DNA of 64,000 nucleotides, from positions 862,001-926,000 of the forward strand of contig JAJTWR010000365.1 in assembly GCA_021613335.1 (NCBI GenBank). Reading direction: 5' to 3'. Position 1 is the stretch's first letter. The number at the start of each line of letters is the position of its first letter. This DNA is from Whitmania pigra (lineage: Eukaryota > Annelida > Clitellata > Hirudinida > Haemopidae). The position numbers were made by a program, and so were the translations under genes. The notes below the pieces were generated by a model. It searched no databases. It had not been told where the DNA came from and saw nothing but the letters and a program-made list of their open reading frames with translations. Of the stretch, positions 39,580-51,461 are shown one piece after another.

Positions 39580-41517
39580 TTTTAATCTTGCGATGCTGGA
39601 TTGGATTGCTGTTTTTACAGTTTTGTTTTACAATTTTTTTATTCTGTTCAACAATAACTTAAAACTTAGCTTTTTTGTTATAATAGGTGTCCCACATCTA
39701 TATTATATATAACGGTGTAATTCTTTTGAATCTTTGAAACATTCCATAGTTACGATTTCCGACCTCATTGCTTTTCTTGCATAAACTTCTCGCGCAATAA
39801 AACTCACTCACTTATTTAAAAACTTTCACATGTTCTTCGGATATTCATTCTTAGGGATTAAGCTCCTCGGACATACATTAGCTTCTGCAGCTTCTCGCAT
39901 CACGCTCAAAATACTTTCATTTAAGTGCTCTGGTGCTTGCTCATTTTCTTGATTTTATTCTTTTATCTTTACCACCATTACATCTCTAAATCCTTATTCA
40001 TGCATTCTTACATATTTTAAACAAGTGAAATTACTTCATGGGGGTTTTCTGGCATGCGCCTACTTTCTGTTGTTGCTATAATTTGTGTACTTCTGGTGGG
40101 TTTTTTACGAGAGATTCGACTCTTCCAATTGTTTCAACAGCCAGAACAATCAAATGAGTATATCTCTTCGGGCGGTCCTCTTGTGCAAAAATTGTGACGA
40201 TGTAATTAAGCGCGATTATAACTGTATTTAATGTTTTTGTTCAATAAATAATATACCAGATAAAGTAAAACAGTTTTGGTTTTATTATTTTTACCAATAA
40301 TCATAATTAAATTGACAATTTCACAAAAACTCATTTATATCAATTGACTGAGTGTTTGCTTATGCAAGCTTAGGGCATCCTAATTTCGTTATAATTAAAA
40401 TAGTCATCTAAAATTTTTAAGTTATGTAATTATGCAAACATATGTCAGAGTTTCTGATGTTTCTGCAACACAAATTAAATGTTTTACATCATTTATTTCT
40501 GCGCCTAAGTGCCCTTGTGCAGATTGCAAGATGATTATTGATGCTGTTTTGTCAATAAGGGAATCAAGTTCCACTTATTCCTCGTAAACCCATACAGGTG
40601 TACTGCAGAGAAATATGAATTGCTACCGCAGCATTAAGCAGAACTTGATTTGTTAATCACGATGATGGTGATTTAATTGTTGTCCGCTGTAACTAGATGA
40701 TTAGGACGAAAGCATGATTAACGCGAGCAATCGACAAATTCTCGTTTAGGGATTGTTTCTTAAATGGATAAAACATTTTAAGAGAAAAAACTAAAAATAA
40801 ACAAAGATAAAAATATTTCGTTTTGGCAGTTCACGAACAATGAAAATAAAGTTAGTCAAAAACATTATCAATTATTATCGATTTCCCATCTGAAGCTTGG
40901 TAAATAAGCTTAACGATAATGAAACGATAACAAACTACAATAACATCATCATAATAAACGCCATGGTTGTTACATTGTCAACCGATGGCCATTTCCATTG
41001 TTGTTGTTGTTCTCGAGAATATCGCAACTCACAAATCAATTCTCTATCCTCATTACGTCGATGAGGAAAGCAAAGCAAATATTTGTTACGAAAAAAAATA
41101 AAGTTAAAAATAACGGTTAAACAGATTCATGATATTGGCATTCTAGTCAAGTACTAAACTGACGTGGCGTGGCTTTGGACTCATATAGTTATATAGTTTA
41201 AGAACAATGTTATTGAATTATAAATTAAAACCAAACAGAAAGTAAGCCCAGTTTACAATCGTCATGAAGCGGCGTAAAGAAACCATCGGGAATTTTCGCA
41301 TGTTTTGCACTCACTCTCAGTTTACCAATTATGTAACGTCTCTCTCATACGTGTCGCTGTAATTTTGTCATTTTGTAACAGGTTATCCTTAGACGGGAAC
41401 TAAATTCCTTTAGGATATACACTAGAATATGTGGGTTTTTTGTGATTTTTAATGTAAACAAGATTGTGTTTGTAATGTTTTTAATGGTGATTTTCTTTCT
41501 TTCGGAGCCAACGAGTA
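39580..41517. other. Intergenic with dispersed repeat pieces
   Basis: 40305-40420 matches 24775-24890. Around 40678 the words TGTCCGCTGTAACTAGATGA and TTAGGACG belong to the GTCCGT SINE group. No gene found. Confidence 0.5.
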
Positions 41518-42032
41518 CAAATTAAACGAGTCACGGAAAATTCATCGCCGCAAAATTCATTTTCGGAAATTTCATCGCCAAAAAATTTGAGAATAAGTAG
41601 TTGCATTTACATTTATTTAGATGATAGCCCCCTCGAAATAAAGTTTTCAAACATATTATACAATGTGTATGCAGCATCAAGTATTTGGAAATAACATATA
41701 AGCAAAAAATTAATTTATTTATTTAATACGTGCATTAACATTGAAATTATTTTAATGCCGCGAATACCACTTATCCAAACTCAAACGTAAACAGTCTCTT
41801 CTCCGTTTAGCTTTTTCTATGACAATCAATAAATCTCAGGGCCAAACTTTCAACAAACTTTGTATCTAACAAAACCGGTTTTCGGCCGTGGACAACTCTA
41901 TGTAGGTAGACGCTAGTATTAAATTATTACACCAAATAGAATGAAAACTTTTGTCGGCGACGAATTTTCCAAAGGTTGAATATTCCTCCGATGAGTTTTC
42001 CGCCAGTAAATTTACCGGGTCCCAAATTAAAC
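41518..42032. mobile_element. Foldback (MULE-like) element carrying a helicase fragment
   Basis: A 495-bp element (41528-42022) flanked by CAAATTAAAC at 41518-41527 and 42023-42032. The left arm is GAGTCACGGAAAATTCATCG followed by further AAATTCAT and TTTCATCGCC words; the right arm in reverse complement begins GGGACCCGGTAAATTTACTG and contains GGAAAATTCGTCGCC. Between the arms on the plus strand (about 41800-41925) is LLRLAFSMTINKSQGQTFNK, then after a frameshift KPVFGRGQLYVG. This is the C-terminal motif of PIF1-type helicases as found in Helitron Rep-helicase proteins. Confidence 0.75.
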
Positions 42033-44159
42033 ACTTATTTAGTATTTTATCTAATAAAAATAGCAATGAAAAACAATGGATAACTTGATTGGACAAGCAA
42101 CAAAAACAAATGCCTTTTGATGGATTGACTAATACCTCCTCACGTCATATGTCATTATTAAAAGACTGGGGCTTTCGTCGTTTTAAGAATAAGACAAATA
42201 ATGAGAGAATTTACTAAAATTTAACAGATTTTTTTTAATTCACATCCAAATTTAAAATTGAAAATAGTAAATTTAAAGCACACAACAACGAGGAGGTCTC
42301 ACCATGTGTGTATATCTCCTAGGAATCTAAACATAATATTTACATTTGTATCACTTTCATCTCATGGCGGACCTAATGAAAGTCGAGGGCCGAATCCAGT
42401 CCGGGGGCAGTAGTTTGGTGATTCCTGGCTTAGATTATTCGTGTAAAAAGAGCTGCAAATATTAAAATAAAGAACGAATTCCTGTTGTAGGACAATGTAG
42501 AGATACTACTGTGGTTTTACAAGAAAGAAAATGTTAAGTATCAGAACTCAAAATATTTTGAATTTAATTTTCATCACCGATTTATTGAATTAATTAAACA
42601 ATAAAACCCCGATTCAAATTAAAAGTAAACTCTAATCCACCATTATAATTAGAGAGTTGAGAAGTCAGTCCATCTAGAAATTCATAGTTGCGGATCCTAG
42701 AGACGTATTTCCTAGAAAAGTTTCATCTCCTAGTAGATTGCAGAAAACGTCAATTAGTGGACTTTGAAACAAATTTAACAAATCGAATGATCTTTTTGCT
42801 CTGAGCAACCAACATCTCCAATTCTTGACTTCCCAAAAAACATATCCTCGTTTGAGACAGATTTATTACAAAAGTACCGACCAATCATTGGTTCGTGCCA
42901 GATTAATACTTAGGACACGACTCACTCAATAGAGCTATTGAGCCTCTGGACTGTTTGAGGTAAAGATTGGAGAAGTCCTAATTGTTAATAAACATTTTAC
43001 TATCAAAAACAAATATTTCAATTTCTTCCTTGGTTCCTGATGTGAATTGGCATTGTGATCTAAGGAAACAAAGCATTATCTTTTATTCATCATCATCATC
43101 AGAACCTAGGCTCATAAATTCTGGCGGAAAGAAAATGCACATCTCACATTCATAGGTAAAAGATGGCTTTGGCTGATGTTATACAAATGTATCTGGAAAT
43201 GTGATTAAACATATGGCATGTCAATAAAAAACTATTCTTTAATTAATTCAAGCTATTTCAACCGTTTTTTTATTAAGTCGAGCCATTTAATGACATGAAA
43301 TCATTTAATAAAGACGTATTTTTCAATCTTGTTTCTTAAAATCATTGCGGAATAATATTTTATATTTTAAACATTACATTGGCTACATACATCACGATTA
43401 AACACAATAAACTCTAGACATCTAAGATAGATAAAAGCTGTTAAAATCTGCAAAAGTTAAAACCAATTTCCGTCTACAACGATTTATTACTCATCCATAT
43501 GGGATGGATTACAATGCGATACTTTCCAGAGCTAAAAACAGCATCAAATATTTTCAACCACCAACATTCCTCAAGAGAACTAATATTACTTAAAACTGTC
43601 GTTCTGCCATCGAATTCTTTTTAAATGCTCATTTACATTTATATTTAGTCAATTGATAAATAAATGTATCACAACAATAACCATTTAGTAAATATTGATC
43701 GAGATTCCATTATCAATAAAAACAACACAACAGAAATGAAATTCAAGCTTTGCTGAACCTAATATGAATTAGGAATCATCTAATCATAGCGTGTTTATTG
43801 GCCAGGTAATTAATAACAAGCTGTTTCCTGGTAACGTAAGGATTGAGAAATACGGCAGAGGCATGTAGTTTGCCAACCACTAAATAACCGCATTAATATG
43901 TAAATGTCCGTTTTATAACTAAATGATTAGAACGTTAACCACACGACTTGGTTCTATGTGAAACCTACGTGTCGTAGTTAGAGGGATAAGCTTCAACTAA
44001 TAGAAACAAACACATGAAATTGTTATTTGCTTTTCTCAAAAACCTGAAAACTTTTCATTCAAGGGATCTATCTCTTTAGAACGTCATGTTGATGAAGATG
44101 AGTCTATACAAAGTAAGTGCTGTCGCCAGAAGAACAGAAGAAAAGCAGAAAATGACACT
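42033..44159. other. Intergenic spacer
   Basis: Mostly AT-rich without genes. At 42365-42433 the minus strand begins CCAGGAATCACCAAACTACT and continues with GGACTGGATTCGGCCC, a typical hAT end, but no partner end was found. Near 43905 a GTCCGTTTTATAACTAAATG SINE word is present. Confidence 0.45.
42365..42433 (-). mobile_element. Orphan hAT terminus
   Basis: The minus strand starting CCAGGAATCACCAAACTACT followed by a GGCCC-rich stretch resembles the common hAT terminus (CAG...CAAACT...GGCCC). It is a single end only. Confidence 0.5.
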
Positions 44160-45517
44160 GTTAATACCAGTGATGGGTAAAATCACGTTCAGAGTGATTG
44201 GAAATCAAAATCAAGATCAACAGACAAAAAGTGATTGGAAATCGAAATCAGGTTCACGCATGTGATTTCACGTTAAAATCAGGTTCACGCATGTGATTTG
44301 ACGTTAAAATCATCAAAATCAAATCACTTTGACCAAAAAGTGCACGAACTTTTTCAACACTGTCAATTTTCAAAGCTTTTATTAACTTTTAAAAACAAAA
44401 GTTTTTGAAACATCGAATCATGTAGTCTGTTCCTTCTTGATGTTTCAATCAGTCCTGCCGAACTAAATAACCTCTCTAGTAGCTAATGGTGGCAGCTTTG
44501 TATTATAGCGCACAAAGTGACTAGGGGCGTTCAGGTTAGCCGAATAGGTTACGTGCCTGCATACGGCGGTAATGGCAACAGTCGTAATGTGTCGTGTTCG
44601 AAACCAGTTCCCTTGGGAAGGACCGCTATATAAATGGTTACAAGCGCCTCTGACGCTATGCATATGGCGCTATATAAATAAATGAAGTTACAACAAAGAT
44701 TTTTTGACTAGGCTTGATTCAAGGCTAGAGAGATGACATTCCGCATCAGACAAATAATTCATTTTATTGGTGCGGATACTGTTTGCCTTGTTAACAGTGA
44801 CTTTTTGCAAGTCAGACTGATGATCCTCATAATATCCGTAATATTCATTGTCAAGGACTGTTTCTAAATGTTGATCCTGATCAGCTGGTGCAGAATTCGT
44901 TCTACGTAAAAACACTTCTAATACTAGTTCCATAAGAATTGTTTGTCATATATTCAGTTCCAACATACATCATGTGTCATACATCCTTATATTTAAAAAA
45001 ATGTATTTTTCATGTAGCTAAGAATGTAAAAAGTATTAGATGGCGTAGGAAATCGTTGCACGTCTCGATCCTGATATCGACTTATTAACACAATCAATAC
45101 ATTTAGCTACAACTTTGTCAGCTTTAAAAAATTACAAGTCAAGCAGCGGCGGCAATTCACAAGCGGTTTTATCAATTATCAGCAATTTTACAACTTTCGT
45201 TAACCATGAGGTCGGAATAGCACTAACAACAATAATACAAGTTAATAAAAGGAAGTTGCATCGATTATCGACTGATAATGTCATAAAGAAAGATATTATA
45301 TATTTAAAAAAACTAAATTTTGAAATTTAAATTTTATATGATTTCGTGATTTTTACATAATAAAAAAATCATCAATCATCAAAAATATGATTTAAAATAA
45401 AAATCAAAATCGCACATCGCACGATGATTTTGAATCAAATCAAAAAATCACAAAGGTGATTTTATTTCGTGATTTTAAATCACTTGATTTGAAATACTAC
45501 CCATCACTGGTTAATAC
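44160..45517. mobile_element. hAT element with perfect 8-bp target duplication
   Basis: A 1342-bp element (44168-45509) flanked by GTTAATAC at 44160-44167 and 45510-45517. The termini are inverted repeats CAGTGATGGGTA (12 of 12 identical). The subterminal regions are packed with AAATCA/TGATTT words in inverted orientation, the usual transposase-binding arrangement. The inside holds a short minus-strand frame (44688-44933) with SDAECHLSSLESSLVKK, possibly a transposase remnant, and a nested SINE. Deletion derivative. Confidence 0.9.
44525..44686 (+). mobile_element. tRNA-derived SINE nested in the hAT element
   Basis: A tRNA-like head (TAGCCGAATAGGTTACGTGC, with the A box), then GGCAACAGTCGTAATGTGTC and the B box GTTCGAAACC (44596-44605), a short body, and a tail GCGCTATATAAATAAATG. 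The arrangement is typical of Pol III-transcribed SINEs. Confidence 0.75.
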
Positions 45518-45754
45518 TTTAGAAAGTTTCGTATCTAAATATGTATTTGGTACCCTGGTCCCGGCTAACCCCGGCAACTGAACCCCGGTCCCGGCTAAAA
45601 ACGTGACCGCGGTAGATTCCTAGTCTTTTTTCTTTTTCGAACGTACTATTTTTGCAGAGAATTGAGGTATTATCTTTCAATATTTCAACTATTATCAAGC
45701 AGAAACTAATCCTCATTGCGACACCATTGCCAACATTCTATTAGCTCTTATGGT
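45518..45754. other. Spacer with a C-rich repeat
   Basis: 45548-45605 holds GGTCCCGGCTAACCCC and AACCCCGGTCCCGGCTAA, a short internal repeat that looks like the end of a further mobile element. No partner end was found. Confidence 0.4.
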
Positions 45755-46372
45755 CGGCATCAATTTTCTGAGCTGCAATAATCCGAGTCCTCATTCTACT
45801 CCTGCGAGACCGTGACTTGGTTCTCCGTGGAGAAACCCGTCTTCACGACGCCGGCTTTATGGTCAAGAGCATGTCCACTGAGAGAAAGACCAAAGTCGTC
45901 AGGGAGCTCAGGGTCTGGCATTCATATACGACGAACATTTTTACGACAAGAACAACTGCCTGGAACCGTTCAAGCTCGGCTACATCAACTACACTTTCGA
46001 GCAACAAGCAGAATCACTCTTCTCGTCGCTTCTGAACAGTCAACTCTGACGTCTTCAAGAATAACTTCTCAGGAAAGATCATCCGCCTGGAAACGTTGGA
46101 CCTGCTCGGCGGTGTCTCTGACGCTGACACGTGCATGAAGTTCATGCCGAAAAAGTCGCGCGACTACATGTCGTTCGTCAGGATTTTCTGCGCCTACAAG
46201 AAGGAGGCGCTCGGGGACATTGCGGTCAATGATTTCGTTCCAATGTAGAAAAACAGGATATCCCACAGTCAGGGTTACGAGACCTACTCGGACCTCTTTC
46301 GAAAGGCCTCGAGGTATCCGTTCACGAACCCCAACCTGAAGTTCATCAATGCGCAGAGTGTCTTTGTCAAGA
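45755..46372 (+). pseudogene. GC-rich coding-like block of unknown origin, frame-broken
   Basis: About 620 bp far richer in G and C than anything around it, with strong C/G preference at third codon positions. Read forward it gives long coding-like segments in different frames, for example DAGFMVKSMSTERKTKVV, FEQQAESLFSSLLN, RLETLDLLGGVSDADTC and RKASRYPFTNPNLKFINAQS, separated by frameshifts and stop codons. I recognise no family. Its composition differs from host genes here, so transfer from another organism or a large DNA virus is possible but unproven. It joins directly to the channel fragment that follows. Confidence 0.4.
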
Positions 46373-47210
46373 ATTTTTTAAGATTTTCAGCAAAACGACG
46401 TCGGTTGCAGGAGTTTCGCGAATTGTGAAAACAAAAGAAACTATTTTGAAAGTAGTTTGGGCAATCATTCTTGTGCTTTGTACTGGACTTCTTGTTTATT
46501 TCTTGGTAATTTTTTTATTGAATTTTATAAATGGCCGATAACATTGCAATTTGGAAAAGATCATAAGAATGATAACGTGTTTCCTGATGTTATTGTTTGA
46601 AGTTTAAACCGCATTGTAAATGATTATGAAATCAGCTCTATAATTGAAAAATATTTTAAAGCGATGAGTTACTTGTTGATGTCATTTGGAGACGATTTAA
46701 AAGAATATAGGAAATCATTATTTATTCCCTGCCTTCACTCATAAGAAACCTACAAAAGTTGAAAGCAATAGACGAGGATTGTCCTTCATTCACCTCTGAC
46801 TGCAGTCTTTATGGAGAGGATTGGCAAATGACTCAAACTTGCACAGATAACTTCACTGAAATTTGGAATGCAGATTACTATTCCTGTTTCACAATTAGAA
46901 CAAGTCGGTTGAATATCAGTGAAGGAACAACAGTGCGAGGAATGACGTTGGTGCTGAACAAAGGAGCACCAAGACAGGAACAAATACCCTATGATCTTTC
47001 ACTTGGTAGCTCTTTGGGAAATGGAGTAAAATTAACAATTCACAGTCCTGGAACTCCTCCTGACTTCAAACGAGGTATCATACTTGCACCGGGAACTGAA
47101 ACTGATATAAATATTGTTCAGACAAATATTGAGCGACTGGACAAACCTTACAATTCACTAGGATGTACGAGACAAAAACTCATGCCATCATCTTCTGAAG
47201 CTTATGCTCG
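46373..47210 (+). pseudogene. DEG/ENaC pseudogene C, truncated at both ends
   Basis: Homology to genes 1 and 2 starts at codon 10-12 (FSKTTSVAGVSRI), directly after the GC-rich block, so the ATG and the first codons are gone. TM1 is preserved (VVWAIILVLCTGLL). A frameshift follows near 46506, a TGA replaces Cys in the FPDVTVC motif, and small deletions follow. From 46759 a clean frame of about 150 codons remains, nearly identical to genes 1 and 2. Homology stops abruptly after TATGCTCGC at about codon 288, mid extracellular domain. There is no TM2, so no channel can be made. Confidence 0.9.
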
Positions 47211-47774
47211 CAAATAAAGAATATACAGCTGAATGTTCACTATGACCGTGGGAAGAAATCCTACGGCGTAAATGATCAAAAAATAATAAATTAATAAGTA
47301 ATCACTAAAAAGCGCCACTGTCGACAGTGGTTCTATGCTTATGGCCCTGTATAAAAGTATTAAAGGTTGCAGTTCTCGTCAGATTTAATAATTTAAATGA
47401 TTTGCTTAGGTATGTAATCAATTAATTATTAATTTAAACAACACTGAATCATTAGCTTATGTTATTCATATTCATTCAATAATCTTCAGTGATTGAATTT
47501 TTGGATTGACTGGAGTAAGATCATCAATAAATTATTTATATGATATATGTTACAGAGCGTCTCTGAAAGTGATAACTTTTATAAAATCTTCATGTTCAAG
47601 ATGTTTTTAAGTAGAACAAAATAATTATGTCCATTCTCCAATGAATGAATTTTGTTTGTTTTTCAAGAATTGTTTGATGGAGACAAGCGCCCATCGAGTC
47701 AAAAGCCAATGCGTCCAAGCAGAAAGAGTCAAAACCAAGCGGAGTAGGAGAACGAGGCGAGCTGATGAGAGTCT
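47211..47774. other. Spacer right of pseudogene C
   Basis: Starts with a short coding-like stretch (LNVHYDRGKKSYGVNDQK in one frame, about 47223-47280). It contains a perfect 16-bp palindrome CCACTGTCGACAGTGG at 47315-47330. No gene recognised. Confidence 0.4.
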
Positions 47775-47930
47775 TTATTTGATTATAGTCCGTTACATAA
47801 CTGAGATGATTTGGAACTGATGAGAGTCGTAGTAGTAGTGTTTCATTAACGTCCGTTGCATATCTAGATGATTAGGACGGTGCACCCGCAGCGGGGCTTG
47901 AACCCCGTGCTGCCATCTGATGAGAGTCTC
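47775..47930 (-). mobile_element. SINE cluster (two GTCCGT-type units)
   Basis: TTTGATTATAGTCCGTTACA at 47779 and ATTAACGTCCGTTGCATATC at 47847 lie side by side. On the minus strand the second unit has GGGGTTCAAGCCCCG, a good B-box match (GGTTCAAGCCC). They relate to 20735, 28005 and shorter traces at 23965, 32455, 37010, 40680, 43905 and 50040. Confidence 0.6.
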
Positions 47931-48784
47931 CTTCTGGTTGTTTAAATAGACTTTCGCTAGGAGTTGAAACAAAAGAGTTCACTGCTATGCGCTGATTCAT
48001 TAGCTTTGACCGGCATGCTTGTAGCTGGGAAAAGTTGTGGGGCGAAGTTCAGTGTCCTGTTGCAGGACTCCTGCTTTCCACGTCTTGTATGCCAAGAGTC
48101 CCTAGAGTCGGGTGCAAGTGGGAGGAGTTCAGTGTCCTACATACCTAACCAATATTTTGTTTTTCCCCATTATGTAGACCATTGTTTGTTGTGTCAAATT
48201 ATAAATTTCTTTGAGAAAATTGGTGGAAAAATTTTTCAAAATTGTTTGAATTCATTTGATCTTACTCATAAGGAAGGCCAAGCTTATCTTCAACAAAGTC
48301 TTGTAATATACCCTGGTACATAATCGAAATTGACAATGTCTTACAGCAGGAAAGTCATTTGAATGCAAGAGTTACGCCTCTCCCTAGAAGTAAAAGAAAA
48401 GTACATAGCCACAAGTTTAACAAATCATTAAATAATGTTGTTAATAATAATGTTGTCTGAGTTTCACCTTTATTAATTGGGATGATAATGACATTGAGGT
48501 TTATTTAGCATCAACGCAACGTTTCAACTAGTCGCAAGAGTCACTAAACCCTGTACACATTTTTAAAATGTACTTTGTAATAATTTATAACTAGCTATAA
48601 TTTAATATAAATAATAAAATTTTAAAAAATTATAAATAAATTAAATTTTATTGCTTTTAAAAATTTATACCTTACTATTAGCAATCTTTGTTTTACACGA
48701 TAATACTTGCTCCAGAATGCTTGTTTACAAAAAGCCAAAGCATCTAAACTTTCAGAGCTACACTCAATTTACAACATTTTCACG
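47931..48784. other. Intergenic; unassigned 119-codon frame
   Basis: A frame at 47964-48323 has a direct repeat (GTTCAGTGTCCT twice) and no family resemblance. It is not called as a gene. The rest is AT-rich, with the MAGOH promoter expected near 48600-48780. Confidence 0.35.
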
Positions 48785-49599
48785 ATGTCAGCAGAAAGCA
48801 ATTTTTATCTCAGATACTACGTTGGACACAAAGGAAAATTCGGTCACGAATTTTTGGAGTTTGAATTTAGACCTGAAGGTTTGTTTTCTTTTTTATGTAT
48901 CTTTGTGTATTACACTTGTAATGACGTTTTTAAAGTGTCTTTATATTTTCGTTAGAGTATTACGATAAAATATATTGCAGTGCTAACTTTGTTCAATATT
49001 TCAGGAAGGCTAAGATATGCTAACAACTCGAATTACAAGAATGATACCATGATTAGGAAAGAGGTAAATTCGCCAAATATTTCACAGTCAAAACTGTTAT
49101 GCTAAATGTTACCAATATGACCTTAATTAACACTTAATCAATTTGCAGGTGTTTGTGCACAAGAGTATCATGCAGGAGCTTAGAAGAATTATTGAAGATT
49201 CTGAAGTCATGCAAGAAGATGACAACTTGTGGCCACAACCCGACAGAGTCGGAAGGCAAGAGTTGGAAATTGTCATGGGCAATGAGCACATATCGTTTAC
49301 AACGGCAAAGATTGGTTCTTTGCTTGATGTCAACCAGAGCAGGTTAGTGTTTAGTTTGCACTTTATTTTGAAATTGCCTACATGATGATATAATTGCCAT
49401 GTTCTTTATTATTAATATTTTTTAATGATATTGTTGTAATTATTTTGATAAGCAGCTAATTTTTCAGTCATACCTAACAATAATTTCATTTTCTTCCAGT
49501 GACCCCGAGGGACTGAGGACATTCTATTACCTCGTTCAGGATCTGAAATGCTTCGTATTTGCCTTGATTGGACTTCACTTCAAGATCAACCCCATCTAA
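48785..49599 (+). CDS. MAGOH: Exon junction complex core protein MAGOH (mago nashi), 4 exons
   Basis: Exons 48785-48878, 49005-49063, 49149-49342 and 49500-49599, all GT-AG with matching phases, give a 148-residue protein, near the family's usual 146. The start [20 protein letters not shown] and later [46 protein letters not shown] and GLHFKINPI are diagnostic and almost invariant from plants to animals. MAGOH binds RBM8A/Y14. The dimer locks eIF4A3 on spliced mRNA just upstream of exon junctions in the nucleus, influencing export, localisation, translation and nonsense-mediated decay. Compact, with short introns. Nothing about the protein is unusual. Confidence 0.97.
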
Positions 49600-51162
49600 A
49601 TTATTCTTTTTGACTGAGAATTCTGTTGATGTTTTTGTCCTTTGATTTTGATGCCTTACATTTGTCTCAAATAAATTTTTGTTTATGTTTAAATATAGAA
49701 GGTCTAAAACATTTTCCGTGCCATTTGAATTAGTCTGCACTTTTTGTCAGAATATTTTGTTATTAAAAAGTGTTGGAATTCATCTTAGTTGAGGATTTCA
49801 TAATGGTTTTCAGTTTTAGACATAATTGAGAACATTTTAGTAATTTTTAAAATTACACCATTCATTATGTTTTGCCATCAAGAAAGTCTAATACTGATGA
49901 CTGTCTCAATCAAACATAATTTAAGTGACTGTTTGTCTACAGTGTTTTCAAATGAATTTCCCTAAAATATAAGCAGAGCTTCCTTAAAATATGTTTAGTT
50001 GAGTTACTGTATGTATATGCACGTGTTTGTATATTTTATTAACGTCCATTTCATAACTAGACGACTAAAGGATTGAGTTCCTACAGTCTGAGATTAATTG
50101 ATTTGGTAGTCATATCCAAGTTCAATTGACTTGCTTCATAAATCTGAAAAATTTTAAAAACTGACTAAAAGTGGCTAATGTCGGGTATAAGGTTTTAGCC
50201 AAGAAATTAGTACTTCTGAATTTTTTAAACTTTTTAGTGACCTTTAAAGTGTACTAAAAAGATCGTAAAACTCCAAGCATTGGCTATGAATTAATTTTCC
50301 TTATTTATTGGTTGCTTTTGCTATTTGTGTCATTGATTATTGAACGTCATTACTGCTTACTTATGATTTTCTATTACAGCTAATACAGGTAAATTAACAT
50401 AACCATGGCGACTGAACTGCAGTGTTAATTTGAATCTTTATTTAAGTCAAAACATGTACAAGTTTAGATTTCCAATGACCATTACTTATAACATATTGAA
50501 TGCCTTTCAGTGATATCCAATATTAGCAAGAAAATGTCATAATTTTACAAGCCTATTGGAGATAAAAAAAAAACCCGGTATGAAAATTTAAATAGTGTCC
50601 AGAGATTTCAATTAGTCACTGTTGTCGAAGCTATTGAAATTTGAGGATTCATCTCATTGACATGATTTGCCTATGGCTTCCATTGACATCACAGCAGGCG
50701 CAAATCTGGCGTTAAAGAAAACAAAATAGTTTATCTTTCCAGTCAATGAAGAGCATCTGACAATATTTATTTAGCGCTACCCGAAAAATTGCTTAAATAA
50801 ACGCTAACTTAAGTCATGGACAAAAGGTTGTCCAAAACAATAACATTAAAAATCTCCTGTTAAAAAAAAACTTTCACTCAAAGATAAAATACTGTGATAA
50901 TAGGACATTAGTAACATTAGTAATCAGAGAATGCGTATTAAATTATTTGGTCCTTGTATCATTAACAATTAATATAAATAATATTCATCAACCTAGTTAA
51001 GACAGAACACTATATTTTTCACAATACAAATATTTGACTCAAGAGCTTAAGAATCAATAATGACTTATTGTTCAATATGGTGCAATTTTATTCAATTGAC
51101 TTCAACCTAGCCTACACTCAGAATATGTTTGTGGAATTTAAAATCAAATGTTGATTTATTAA
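49600..51162. other. Intergenic between MAGOH and small minus-strand gene
   Basis: AT-rich. Near 50040 a partial ATTAACGTCCATTTCATAAC SINE word is present. Otherwise nothing supported; downstream exons of the minus-strand frame at 51163 could lie here, but I see none. Confidence 0.4.
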
Positions 51163-51461
51163 CTAATTAATTGTTCGTAAAAACCTGCGTGCGGTCTCAA
51201 AGCGGTTCATTGGATCCCCCAGCTTGACCAAATCAATGATGGTGATCTTGTAACTAGTTTCGAGAACAGACTCCCTTGCTTGATTGAAATCAATTTCACC
51301 TTCAAGATCCAAAAATCCACCCCTGAAACAAAAATAAAATGACAATCTGTTATTCCACGTCATTAAAACTATATTATTATAATAAAATAAAATCCAATTG
51401 AACTATTAACAGCCTATGCGATCTACATCATGTTCATATTAATTTACCTGGCAATAGACAT
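51163..51461 (-). CDS. Small unidentified two-exon reading frame
   Basis: Exon 1 (51448-51461) encodes MSIA plus two bases, with donor GTAAAT. Exon 2 (51163-51322) follows a good TTTCAG acceptor and continues in phase to a stop, giving 57 residues with GGFLDLEGEIDFNQARESVL and KITIIDLVKLGDPMNRFETA. The composition is protein-like and the splice is clean, but I recognise no family. A possible further donor lies inside GCAGGTTTTT (about 51180), so the protein may extend into an unseen exon. It is transcribed away from the WD-repeat gene at 52064, with about 600 bp between the two starts. Confidence 0.35.

Noticed and set aside
44590..44610. Functional tRNA gene
   Set aside because: A and B boxes are present but no cloverleaf with acceptor and anticodon stems could be drawn; it is a SINE head.
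47964..48323. 119-codon plus-strand frame
   Set aside because: No family resemblance, contains a short internal repeat and sits in repeat-rich DNA; could be chance.
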